Below are positions 1 through 10,619 of a DNA stretch of 50,000 nt, one piece after another. The stretch spans positions 316,883 to 366,882 of the forward strand of contig NW_005434620.1 in NCBI RefSeq assembly GCF_000315625.1. Reading direction: 5' to 3'. The DNA comes from Guillardia theta CCMP2712. Taxonomy: Eukaryota; Cryptophyceae; Pyrenomonadales; Geminigeraceae. The notes below the pieces were generated by a model that searched no databases, was not told the DNA's origin, and saw nothing but the letters and a program-made list of their open reading frames with translations. The translations under genes and the position numbers were made by a program. Position 1 is the stretch's first letter. Each line of letters begins with the position of its first letter.

Positions 1-3000
1 GTCCTCGTCGTCTGTGCCCTCCGCTCCCCTCCCCTCGAACCTGTCGGCGATGGTTTCGAAGAGGCCGGAAAGGAGGAGGCCCTCGAGGTAGTAGTGGTTG
101 AGGCTGTTGGGGGCGTTGAGCATCACAGTGAAGGACTCGAGTATGTTGCACTTGAGCTGATGGATACCTTGCTTGACCCCCCCCGACCGGATCTGAGAGG
201 GAGGAGCAGGGGCAGGAAGAGAGGGAGGATGCGGAGACTGCGGCGGGTTGGCAACCGACTTGACCGAGTCTTGAGAAAGGCTGTTGAGGCTCGGGACGGA
301 TGGTCCAAACTCGAACTTGTCCATAATGAGATCGTTGAAGAAAAGGACGATACCATGGACAAGCTCGTTGGAGTTGTACGCTGAGTTGCAGAAGGCTTCT
401 CGTAGGTTGACGACTTTGCTGTCAAACCTGAAGCACTGCCATACTTCTCCCTTGGCGTTCGCCGCGCGACAGAGGCGGAGGAAAATCTTTGAGGCCCGGA
501 GGGAGGTCGTGATATCGTTCCCATTGACGTACTTGTAGATCCCCTGAAAAGTGTAGGATGAGAGGAGGAGGAGGAGAAGGGCAAAACAGAAGTGAAAAGA
601 GAAGAAGCAGATAAGTTGAGGTAAGAAAAGTTTGGCATACATCAATCAATGAGTTGCTGAAATTTTCTTCAATCTCACTGTAAGGCAAACAGAAGGAATA
701 AGTCAGTGGCAAGATTGGAAATTCACATTAGTAAAAATGTTACATGTTGTGTATGAAGACGGCTTCAAGCGCCTCTACGCTCTTCCTGCGGATGTTGACG
801 CTTGCTACGTTCCAGTTCTACCAACAGTCTCAGCCTTGCTCCAGAGCTCTCGCGCATTCATGGTCAACCTGTAATAGCAGGTCGATGCCGTCGAGCTCGA
901 CGAACTGTCTGGCCGCCTGTACACTCTTGGACAGCAACTGCGGTCCATCAGCGCTCAGATAACGAAAATCGGCAGTGAGGAGGTAGAAATTAAGACGGGG
1001 AGGGAGGAGGAGGATGGAAGAGGAGGAGCAAGGGCATGACCCCGAAACACAAGGTGTTGAAGATTGCACTTTGACAACGAGGCCTCAAGTTGATAGACTT
1101 TAGGAGGAGATGAATTAAGAAGATGAGGAGCAGAGAAGGATCCAACACGAAGAGAAGAGGAAGGAGGAAGGAGGAAGGAGAGCAGAAGCAGTAACAGAAG
1201 GACGAGAGGAGGAGGACGAGGGGAGGACAAAAGTTGGTCCAGAGGAGGAGGGAGAGGGAGAAGACGAAAAGGAAGAGGAGCGGGTGTGGAAGAGGGAGAG
1301 GAGAACAGGAGGGAGAGGAGGAGAACGAGGAGGAGAGAGGGACGAGAAAGAGGAGGAGGAGAAGCAGGAGGAGGAGGAGGAGGAGGAGGAGGAGGAGGAG
1401 GAGCGAGATGGAATCTCTCGGGGCTGCTCTCTTGCTGCTCAGCCTCTCGAATTGGAACCTCCTCGGGGTCGTCGGGTGCTTCTTGTGGGAGCTGCCCGTC
1501 GGATTCTCCGACGTCGTGGCTTCATCCTGCTCCTCCTGTTGCCTCTGGCCTGCAACAGTGCGAACTTCCTTCAACGAACGCCCGTGCAGTGACGTTGCGT
1601 GCTTCGACTCTATGTTCTGCTTCAACAAGGCTGCAATGTCCAAGACACATTTCCTGCACAATCACTCGCTCATGATACCATCACTCCCTGGACGCAAGCG
1701 ATCTCACCGGAAAGTGTCGAAGTCAAGTTCCATTGTCCCTTTGGTAGCTTCGCTGGAGCCGTGCCTGTCGGAGGGACTCAGGAGAGAAACGCAGAAAGCA
1801 TGAGAGGGAAAACAACATTTGGAAGATGGAGAAGGCGTTTGTCTTCGTGATCTGGCCAAGTTTGCGATCGAACCGCTGAGTTTGTATGCCTATATCGACG
1901 TTCTGCGGGAGCCCGGTGAGAGAGAGGCTATGATGCGAGGGAAGAGCTTTACCTCCACTGATCCCATCACAAGAACTCCCAGACTTGTCAGGAGACTGAG
2001 AAACTCCTGGGTGTCGAGAGTGCTTGACCTTTTGCACAGTCAAACTTTGTAGGTGATGCAGACGTTGTGTTACCGGCTGCTTTCTGTCGCGTGAGCTTGA
2101 CCGAGGGCGGCAAACTTCTCGAAGAGAACAAGAGCGTGCGATGTGAACTACAAGATGTTAGATGAGCTGTGATGGAAGACAAGACATCAAGACAAGACAT
2201 GAAAAGAAAATATCAACTCATGACATGGTAAGAAGACATCAAGAAAAGACAAGTCACCTGATCAATCCATCGGTCAACTCTTGGGCGATAGATTGGGATC
2301 TCCCTATCTACCACCGCCTGTGCACCGTTGGGCCTGCACTTGATGAAGAAGTCGATCTTTTTGGCGTGTATGATGATATTCCCAAAGTCCTGCGTCGTTC
2401 CATATCGCACCTTCTTCTTCTCCGGCTCCTCTAGAGGCACCGAGAAGACATTGCTCGGACCGATCTCGTTCGCATCCACTATCTCATCTAGGGTCGTTTC
2501 GATGGTTGCGATGGCGTGATTTTTCCAAGTGAGCGTCTTTGAAGGCTTCCAGGCGTACTCGTCGTCGACGATGATGAACCGAACTTTCTGCTCCTCCACA
2601 CCCCGGTACGTCCTCGCACGATGAAAGTTGACCACGAACTTCCTCTCGAAGTGCGGGTTGGAGTTGTTCTCCACACGTTCTGTCCTGAAGACTTCGTTCC
2701 ACTCGTCGTCGAGCGCGTCAGTCCCCTTTCTCAGCACGATGCACATTGGGTCGCATTCGATCGACTTGTTGCTACGTTGCAGGCGGGCGCAAGTGATTTG
2801 GAAGAGATAAGGCTGCGACGGGATGGAGTCGTATCTGGCACTCTTCATACCAGCTCGCTGGAAACGAATCTCTAGAGGAGTCTTGGGCCTGATGTCGTAC
2901 TTGCCCCTCATCGCCTCATGCACGCGCGAGTCGTTCATCCATATCCTCATCCCATTCCTGGTGTCCAGCTGGTCCATGACCAGCGGAACATCATGGTGAG

Positions 3001-3297
3001 CTCGCTGGTAGTAGGTCTCATGGAAGGGGAGAGTGCTCAGGTTTTGTTCCTCCCCTTCCTCCTCTTCTTCTTCCTCCTGTGTCTTGTTCTCCGATATGCT
3101 GCTCAGGTTGAGCGGAGGGAGGATGGTCGTCATTTCAATATTGTGCTGGACTTCTCTAGACCATTTTTCTCCTTCCTGTGAGCAACAACGTTAGCTGACA
3201 GTGGTAACATCTCCGATTATGAACTGAAAGCTCGTGATATTTGTGCTGGTCCATGAACTACCTTGTTTACTCCTTTTTCTCTTGCACCCTTCCGCAT
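1..3297 (-). CDS. C2-domain (copine-like) protein with helical-repeat C-terminal part, 3' end outside window
   Basis: Multi-exon gene read on the minus strand. A possible first exon (3297-3262, starting MRKGAREK) splices in phase to a long exon 3175-2258. That exon holds a C2 domain of copine type: DPMCIVL, then the strand FRTERVENNSNPHF, then VRFIIVDDEY, which align with the DPF / GRTEVI.NNLNP / LRFEVYD pattern of copines. Later exons (about 2155-1450, 970-770, 680-645, 544-1) join in phase and give helical, armadillo-like segments such as LVLFEKFAALGQAH, LLTSLGVLVMGSVE, ASKIFLRLCRAANAKGEVW and LVHGIVLFFNDLIMDKF. The reading frame is still open at base 1. The family of the helical part is not recognised; it vaguely recalls ELMO or FH3 repeats. 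Exon borders between about 1450 and 780 are uncertain because the intron there is a long CT-rich tract on the sense strand. A membrane- or calcium-linked role is inferred only from the C2 domain. Confidence 0.7.
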
Positions 3298-3319
3298 GCC
3301 GTATTCCTTCTCTTTTTCA

Positions 3320-3445
3320 CGCTTCCTCCTCCTCTCCTCCTCTCCTCCTCTCCTCCCCTCCTCCTCTCCTCCTCTCCTCCTCTCCTCCTCTTCCCCTCTT
3401 CTCCTCCTCTCCCCCTCCTCTCTTCCTCCTGTCCTCTCTTCCTCA
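3320..3445. repeat. Homopyrimidine/homopurine tract between divergent gene starts
   Basis: About 125 bp of CTCCTC / TCCTCC on the plus strand, interrupted only by CCC runs. It lies just upstream of the predicted start of the C2 gene (minus) and of a weak plus-strand start at 3464. Tracts of this kind recur in introns and intergenic spaces across the window. Overlapping open frames here are low-complexity artefacts. Confidence 0.85.
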
Positions 3446-3463
3446 GCTGCGAGGAGGCTCCAG

Positions 3464-3887
3464 CATGGCTTCACCTTCCGTTGACTCGTTGAAAACGTTG
3501 ACCGGTAAGGCAGCGATATGGAATATGTGGCAATACCTATCCCCTTCTTGCTGCCCCGAGCTTCCCACCCCACCCTGGTCTTTTTGTACATACGAAAGGT
3601 GGCCCCACAACCCCCCACCCCCGGGGTCAAGGAGCAATGTGAAAAGCTTCTGAGAAAAGCAGTCAATAAAGGAGAAAGAAAAGATGGTAGCGAATTGCGG
3701 TGCGACGAATTTCAAGCAGGATGAGCAGAGGGTTGTTGTGCCTGACAAGAATGGGTACTTGATTCATTCCGTGCTGTTTGAAAGGATTGAGAGTGTGCGC
3801 TTCGAATGCCGCGGGGAAGGACACTGGAGAGGAGAGCATTCAAAGCAAACTGAGACGTTTCTGTGTCCAGGACAATCGCCGGAATGA
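3464..3887 (+). CDS. Possible small two-exon gene, tentative
   Basis: An ATG at 3464 opens a short frame (MASPSVDSLKTLT) that meets a good donor (ACCG|GTAAGG, near 3505). After an intron, a second segment from about 3684 to 3887 encodes a non-repetitive stretch including RVVVPDKNGYLIHSV and FECRGEGHWRG, and ends in TGA. The obvious acceptor (AAGCAG at about 3660) does not join the two in phase, so the second exon may have its own start at 3684. No family is recognised and the whole call may be wrong. Confidence 0.25.
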
Positions 3888-4229
3888 CTCAGGTGTGTAT
3901 CTCGCAAAGAAGTGCTGCCAGATGGGGGAATCCACCAGATCAAGAGTGTGCAGTACCCAGTCCGCAGGGGTTGAACACTCAAATGATCGAAAGATCTTGG
4001 CGAACAGGGCAACGTCCACGTCCTCGAAGTATATTATTATTATTATTTGAGTTTATTAGACTCTTAGTCAAGAGTTTCATAGCTAAGAACTATTGCTCTT
4101 CGCTCATCTCTCGCCTAATGATCCGTCCCATACACCTTATCATATCTCACTTTTCGCAGTATTCATTTTACACAAAACTGCCGTGTGGATGTTATGCCGT
4201 CGGATATGCTGCCCGTCAAGTACACCATG

Positions 4230-4526
4230 TTACTGCACAGGGGCTGAATTTTTGCACTGACTGTATACGTATTGCTGCATGATAACAGGAAAAACCTTCT
4301 GCAGGACGCGTTTCGCAAATGCTTCGAACTTGCTTTTCATCTTCTCAACTTTTTGCCACAAGCGAACGCTTATATCAGTGGGTCCCACCACCGACGTGTA
4401 CATCATCCAGCACTTTGTCTTGAGTGGCCCATCATCACCGTTGAGGAAAGCTTGGAAAGCATCGGTGAAGATGACTTCTGGGGCAGTGAGAACCGTCTCG
4501 GAAGGGGTTCCAGCGCTGGCGGCCAT
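4230..4526 (-). CDS. Small uncharacterised protein, 98 aa
   Basis: An uninterrupted frame from ATG at 4526 (MAASAGTPSETVL) to a stop at 4230. Composition is balanced and non-repetitive, unlike the surrounding artefact frames. The middle part (TKCWMMYTSVVGPTDIS) is followed by an amphipathic basic helix (LWQKVEKMKSKFEAFAKRVL) and a short tail ending SAPVQ. No signal peptide or known domain is visible. The pentanucleotide satellite begins about 100 bp upstream of the start, so its promoter would abut or include that array. It could also be the terminal exon of a longer gene whose upstream part I cannot see. Confidence 0.5.
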   Translation of the reverse strand: MAASAGTPSETVLTAPEVIFTDAFQAFLNGDDGPLKTKCWMMYTSVVGPTDISVRLWQKVEKMKSKFEAFAKRVLQKVFPVIMQQYVYSQCKNSAPVQ

Positions 4527-4621
4527 AAGGAAGACCGAGTGGTAGGATAAGAGCAAACTGCCACCTAGTCCACAGGGCCGGTAGGATTGTGGTGCCAGGA
4601 CCTACCTTGATTTGAGCAACA

Positions 4622-5088
4622 ACTTGAGTAGAGTAGAGTATAGAGTAGAGTATAGAGTAGAAGTAGAAGTAGAGTAGAAGTAGAGTGGAAGTAGAAGTAG
4701 AGTAGAGCAGAGCAGAGCAGTGCAGTGCAGTGCAGTGCAGTGCAGAGCAGAGCAGAGCAGTGCAGTGCAGTGCAGTGCAGTGCAGTGCAGAGCAGTGCAG
4801 AGCAGAGCAGAGCAGAGCAGAGCAGAGCAGAGCAGAGCAGAGCAGAGCAGAGCAGAGCAGTGCAGAGCAGAGCAGAGCAGAGCAGAGCAGTGCAGTGCAG
4901 TGCAGTGCAGTGCAGAGCAGTGCAGTGCAGTGCAGTGCAGTGCAGAGCAGAGCAGAGCAGAGCAGAGCAGAGCAGAGCAGAGCAGAGCAGAGCAGTGCAG
5001 AGCAGAGCAGAGCAGAGCAGAGCAGAGCAGAGCAGAGCAGAGCAGTGCAGTGCAGTGCAGAGCAGAGCAGAGCAGAGCAGTGCAGAGT
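4622..5088. repeat. Pentanucleotide satellite with two interspersed unit variants (CAGAG / CAGTG)
   Basis: About 465 bp of perfect period-5 repeat. The proximal 70 bp are AGTAG/AGTAT-type units. The rest consists only of CAGAG or CAGTG, in runs of variable length. Because 5 is coprime with 3 and no unit contains a stop in any phase, all six frames stay open and generate false frames rich in Cys-Ser-Ala-Leu or Ala-Glu-Gln-Ser. No indels break the phase over the main array. Confidence 0.97.
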
Positions 5089-5340
5089 ACATCTAAGACA
5101 ATAGCGCGCGTACATGCAGGGAGCACAAGAAGTGCAGATTACGTTGTGACATCGCAGACATCCCTGTGCAGAGCATCAACTAGGGTGTGAAAGGCAGAAA
5201 GCTGATATCAAGAGACTGAAAGAAAGTTCTAATGGACAGATGGAAGGCTTGTCTTCCTCCTCTGTCTCGTCTGTGTGTCTATGAACATCCATCTTGACAC
5301 GTGTTCGAAACAGGTGTAACTTTAGTGAAAACTCCTGCCC
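5089..5340. other. Spacer, nothing recognised
   Basis: Non-repetitive sequence between the satellite and the 3' end of the BCS1-like gene. No exon with consistent splice signals was found on either strand. It may hold the 3' untranslated region of the minus-strand gene. Confidence 0.5.
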
Positions 5341-7654
5341 TTATCGAAAAATACAGCTAGGAAAGAAGGAGGCGAGGGAGACAACGTCAACGGCCTCTCT
5401 TCCGCAGCTCCATACCTGGGAAATATATGAGGGGAGTGAAAGTAACAGAGGACAGAAGCCAAGATGTAGAGTTTGTCTATGGATATGAAGACTTCTGCAG
5501 TGATGGATGCGACAAGATGTATTTCATGCGTCATACCATCTTTCGACCAAATCTCTTTCTGCCTGTAGACGTTCTCCTTTGCATCCAAGACCTTCTTGGT
5601 GTCTGATCTGATGACAAGTTTGTCAACAGCCTCGAAAGGAGATTTCCTAAAGCTTCAGTGGCCACGTCAGCCGACGAGTCAAGGGTAACGAAAAGTCTAC
5701 CGAAGGAGATGGCTCATTGCTTCCGCGGTGGTAACAGATGCTTCTGGAAACGCTGTCTGACATAAATATGAGGTATGCAGCGCAACAGGGCAAAGACTTA
5801 CAGCAAACAAGTCGGCCAGCTCGTCTAGTTTGCTCGCTGTGAATTCCGCCCTCAGATCTTTGGAGTTGAAACACGATTAAGCTTCTCTTCAAACGCGCAA
5901 GGTTCATAGTCCATTGTGGTCACGTACCGTTCTCATAAAAGTGCTTGAAAAGTCGAGAGAGCTGGAAACGGGTCGCCTTTCCGAACTTCAGTTGATAATC
6001 GATTCTACCGGGTCGTATAAGAGCTGGATCAAGCGCTTCAATGTTGTTGCATGTCATGAAAACGATTCTTGATTCCTACAGCATGCTATCACGAAATCCT
6101 TACAATCCTACCAAAGTGTTTTCACCTGAGCGTCCACCCCATCGATAGCATTCAGGAGTCCTTCGAGACTGATCGATGCACCTATTTGTTAAGAGATTCA
6201 ACTGCACACAGTGATATGGCCCACAAAGAGACCTGTCCTTCCACTGTCTAAGTCGTTGTGCAAGAACCTTCTTCGAGTGCTGTCGATGTCCTACAGGTGC
6301 TCACGTCAGCGAGACTCTCTGGACTCAACAAGTGAACCTCGAGTAAGATGATGCTCTTCTGTGCAGCGGAAGAGAAAAGAGAATTCAACCCTTCATCTGA
6401 AATTCGCAGTGATCTTCAATGGCCCGATGCACCAATCCTCAAATTCACCGTTCAAAGTCTCCAACGCCATGGACAATATGTAGACCGGCATCTGGCAAGT
6501 CGTCAACACTGCCATCATCGCAGTACCTTGTGATCACTTGGAATTCCCCCGCAATCGCTTTCACTAACGAGCTCTTGCCTGTCCCTGGCGGTCCGTGCAG
6601 CAAGTACCCGTCTGTGCAGACCGTCAAAGGAGCGGCAGATGCTTCAGTGCAGTCACCAGCACCTGTACGGCAGCCCCCTCCCTGCATACCACTGCTCCGA
6701 TCTGAGAAACTGAGCACACAGTATTAGGAAGCAAGACACTCTCCCTGCTATCAAGACCTCCTGCACATCACTGAAGATGTCCTCCCCATCGGTCCCATCC
6801 AGTATGACTGACTTGATGGGACGGCTGAGCCGGAACCCTCCGTCCACCCAAGAGCATCCCTGAAAGCGTCTTCAGTCATCTTCCTGAGGCTCCAGGGAGG
6901 AAGCAGGAACTTTACCGTGCGGCCACCTAGCCCGTACCCCTGGTTTCCAGATACCCGAAAGAACTGAAAATTACAGGCAAGCGCGATAAGAAAGGGGTCA
7001 AGGCAGCTGGTACATCAGGTGAACCTGTGTCTTCTTGACCAGAAAGCGGGAAGACAGCCTCTTTCCCTCCAAGATGAGCTCCCGCATCCGTTGGTGGCCC
7101 TTGTACCTCAGCATGCAGACCTCAATCTTCCCGTTGTTCAGGTCTAACTCCGTCCAAGGAGAGCCGTGCGATGAGAGCTGACCATACCACGAGCTGGTAG
7201 ATGGCAAGTGATCGTTCCTGTCTGCGCGAGGAGATGGCGAAGTTGGGCATCTCCTCAGCCATACTGGCCATGACTTCCACCATACCAACACCTCCCTGTC
7301 CACCACCGGGCGCAGGGCTACCTTACTGTCTCTGCCATGGCTGCCGCCAGTGTCTGAGTCGCTGTTGCACAAGACATCCTCTAGGGGATCTTCTTCCACC
7401 ATGAGCGAAGGTCTCCACCGCAGGGATGCGCTGCTGATCGCCGGATGCTCCTCCATCCATCGGCACAGCGCGAAGTGCTCTTGGGTGCCGCGGTCGAGTT
7501 CGTAGTAGATCAGCAGCTTCGAGTGCAGCCAGTCCTTGAGCAGCTGCCAGAGACGCCAGAGGAGCGAAACCAGGAACCCTCCAGCTCCCAGCATGATCGA
7601 ACCCCCCAGCAGCTGCCCCTGCACTGCCCCCGCCACTGCCTCCCATGTCTGCAT
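5341..7654 (-). CDS. BCS1L-like: BCS1-type AAA ATPase (mitochondrial inner-membrane translocase/chaperone for Rieske protein)
   Basis: BCS1 proteins are inner-membrane AAA ATPases that move the folded Rieske Fe-S protein into complex III. Start at 7654 (MQTWEAVAGAVQGQ). The N-terminal hydrophobic segment (GGSIMLGAGGFLVSLLW) and BCS1_N region (SWYGQLSSHGSPWTELDL) match the family, which uses an internal rather than a cleaved targeting signal. The ATPase exons read SVILDG, then QWYAGRGLPYR, Walker A GYLLHGPPGTGKSS, Walker B SIILLE plus DIDSTRR, LEGLLNAIDGVDAQ, and the second region of homology IVFMTCNNIEALDPALIRPG followed by RIDYQLKFG. Then come LSRLFKHFYEN and AEAMSHLL. About 13 exons join in phase. 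One join, between PYR and GYLL, needs a GC donor or a small correction. The last exon is uncertain: the stop is at 5341 if spliced, 5322 if not. The gene is head to head with lipin. Confidence 0.9.
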
Positions 7655-7907
7655 GGCAATCGGGCTCTCTCCTCCAAGCAAGGCAACAAAGCAGCTTGTA
7701 AGCCCGCCTCAGAATCTTCCCCGAGCATGGTGTCGGGCGGGTAGATGTGGCGGCGGGGCAGGAGCAGGAGCGACAGAGCATGCGGTGCAGATGTTGTTGC
7801 AGGTGATGGGAAGATGCGAAGGATGCTCTGTGAAGCAGACGCTGGGGTGAGGGCCAGCACGACGTTCTTGCTGGGCACTAGCGAGTAGGTAGCGAAGCCC
7901 TGTGAAG
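7655..7907. promoter_or_regulatory. Shared divergent promoter region, BCS1-like / lipin
   Basis: 253 bp separate the two predicted start codons on opposite strands. It must hold both 5' leaders and promoters unless an upstream untranslated exon exists. I see no convincing TATA box. The call rests on geometry only. Confidence 0.5.
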
Positions 7908-10588
7908 ATGGCTGGGGTTCTTGGGCTGATCAAGGGAGCCTACTCCTCCCTGCCTGAGATCAATGGTGCGACTTTGAGTGGAGCAATAGACATCTTGGTG
8001 ATAGAGCAGGTCAAGTCTTCTTGCCATCTTTGCAATGCTCGCTGAAATCTTGCAGGAGGACGGGAGTTTGCGTTCATCGCCCTGGCATCTCAGGATCGGC
8101 AAGTACAAGCTCTTAAGGAATCCGAGGGATAGAGCCATCAAGATCACAGTCAATGACCAGCTCGTTGACTTCGTCATGAAGCTCGGGAGTGGGGGAGAGG
8201 CTTACTTCGTGGAGGAGACGGACGTGAAGCCTTTGGAGGAGGAAATGACCTCACCCATCCTCTCTCCGAGATCTGACGAGGACGACAAGCCGCCAGACCT
8301 TGCTCTCGGCCCGTCGAAGCTGTCTGAGACGGAGGAATCGACCTCAGGTTACACTAGCCCATCGCCTACCTTGCGAGCTCTAGACGACAAGGACGAGCTG
8401 CCTGCGATGAGTTCAGCAGACCCGTCGAAGATGGTTTCGTCCTCCAGCTCTTCATGGTGGGGGGCACCTTGGTCGTCCAACAAGCCACAGGCAAGTTTGT
8501 GATAGTGTCTGTTGGACAGCTCACTTGGGTACAAGGTTGACAGTTTCGACATGGACGTTGAGGACTACATATCAAGGCAGTTGACCGAGAACGCCTTATC
8601 CTTGCAAGGCGGAGCTGCTGAGATGAACATGGAAGACGTCAAGAAACTGATACTTGGAGAGGTTGTGAGAAGGTGATTCATGGTGATTTGCTGATTTGCT
8701 GATGATAGGAAACAAAACATGCGATGCAAGCAAGGCGAGTGCTGTCTGAAGAAGACTTTGCCGATCAAGACATGAGTGCTGTCACGGGGCAAATCATTGA
8801 GAGTGAAGACCTCGAATATCAGCAACCTCTCGAACCCTTCCATTCTTTATCACAAACAGAGCTCGACGACAATGAGAAAACAGAGCTTGACGACAACGAG
8901 GACGTATCACTTTCGCCTTGCTACCCACAACAGTTTCCTCCGAGGGCTTAGTTGTTGGCAGGAAACAATGTCCGATCCCTATGCAAACCCCGTCGAAGGA
9001 GCCGCGGAGAGCGAAGAAAACCAGAAGGTGCTTGTTGAGATTCGTCCATGGGAGGGTGATCCAAGTGTTGTGGCAGGAGGACCTTGTGGTCGAGGCTGTT
9101 GAGGCTGATGCCAATAAGGTCAGAGGACAAGAGTTAGGTGAGACGTGGAGCAAGCGGTGATGTTTGCAAGCAGTTTGCGCTGAAGAAAGAGGAGGAGTAT
9201 GAAGAGGACGATTTCAACGACTCCAAGATGGAGTCAGAGCCCGTGACGAGGGAAGTCCTCCTGAAACTCCTGCTTAGTGGCCTCAACCACTCGGACTCAA
9301 CGGTCTGGCATGAGGAGCAGACAGCAAGGAAACCCCCTCTCTTAGCTTCTGTGCAGGCGAGAACGGATGAGATGGATCAGAGTGTCGAAGAGCTTCAGGG
9401 CCTGAGTCTCCGACAGTTCAAGATCTCCCTCTGCGGGAGGATCCTACAGCAGAGGGCAGACATGAGCAGGAAAGCTCAGATGGAGGTCAGGGCGGCGCTA
9501 GTTGGGCGTCCCGGCTTTGCGAGCTCACTGCGCGCTCCAGGCGTTTGAGAAGCATGTGGTGACGCTCGACCAGTTCCTCGCCAACCCTCTTGACATCGCA
9601 AGCTCCCCTGAGCTCTACGTCTCTGTCGACGGGGATGTGAGCAAAGGCAGCTCCTGCTACCTGCCCTCTGACTCACGTGCAGATCTATCGATGGCAGATC
9701 ATGGCGCCGGCAGGTACCTCAGAGACAGTCTCGGAGGTCCTGCAGTGATGTAATAACGTGTCAGTCTTGTCCGCACTTGCGTTCAACCGCGAGCTTCCTT
9801 CGGAGATTCACCAGCAGGTGGGGGATGCTTTCTCAGCTTGATCGCTCCTCATGCCCCTCGCCCTTGCAGCTCGTTGCTCTTGACTCTCGATTCTCCATGT
9901 TCCACCATGAGCGGAAGGTGAATGTTGGGAGGAGGAGAGGAGAGCAAGATTGTTGACTGTTTGAAGAATGACGAGAAGGGGATCGAAGACATAGACGACA
10001 ACCCACACATGCTGCTCCGCTTGTCATCCGACGACGACAGCGACATCCGAGCTCAGGTCGCTCGTGGTTGAAGTTTGACCCGAGCCGGGCTCCTGACGAG
10101 CTTGGAAGATGGGGGTTGCAAGGAAGTACTCCAAGAAGACTCTTACCCCGACACAAGAGCAGCTATTGTCGCTCCCGTTGAGAGTGAGTGATCAGCGACT
10201 TGTTCAAACAACCTTGGCTCAGCGGCTAGCAGGACGGGCCCAACACTGTTCGATTCTACTTGTCCGAGAAGGTCGCGTCCTCCACGTGCCTTCATCTCAT
10301 GCTGATCGCTTCATCCAGGCGTCAGTGCCTCCTGTCACAGCTTCTATCTTCCTGTGGACTTACAAGGTTGGAAGATCTTCACATAATGATTTCCGATCAA
10401 AACTTTCATTGCTGATCCGTTGTGAAGAGCAAGATTGTGATATCAGATGTCGACGGGACCATCACAAAAAGTGATCTTCTTGGGTATGCTGCTCGGTCTG
10501 TGTCAAGGTTGTCTGATGGTATTGCTCTTCAGTCATATAGCGCCAGCATTTGGAATTCAATGGGCTCAAAAAGTATAGACCGATGTTG

Positions 10589-10619
<31 letters not shown>

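Noticed and set aside
990-1450. Leucine-run frame on the minus strand and Glu/Arg-run frames on the plus strand
   Set aside because: Purine/pyrimidine tract typical of introns in this genome. Only the upstream part (about 1655-1450) looks coding.
4565-5126. Long open frames on both strands rich in Cys-Ala-Leu or Ala-Glu-Gln-Ser
   Set aside because: They follow from a stop-free 5-bp repeat read in every frame; no natural start context, splice sites or composition of a real protein.
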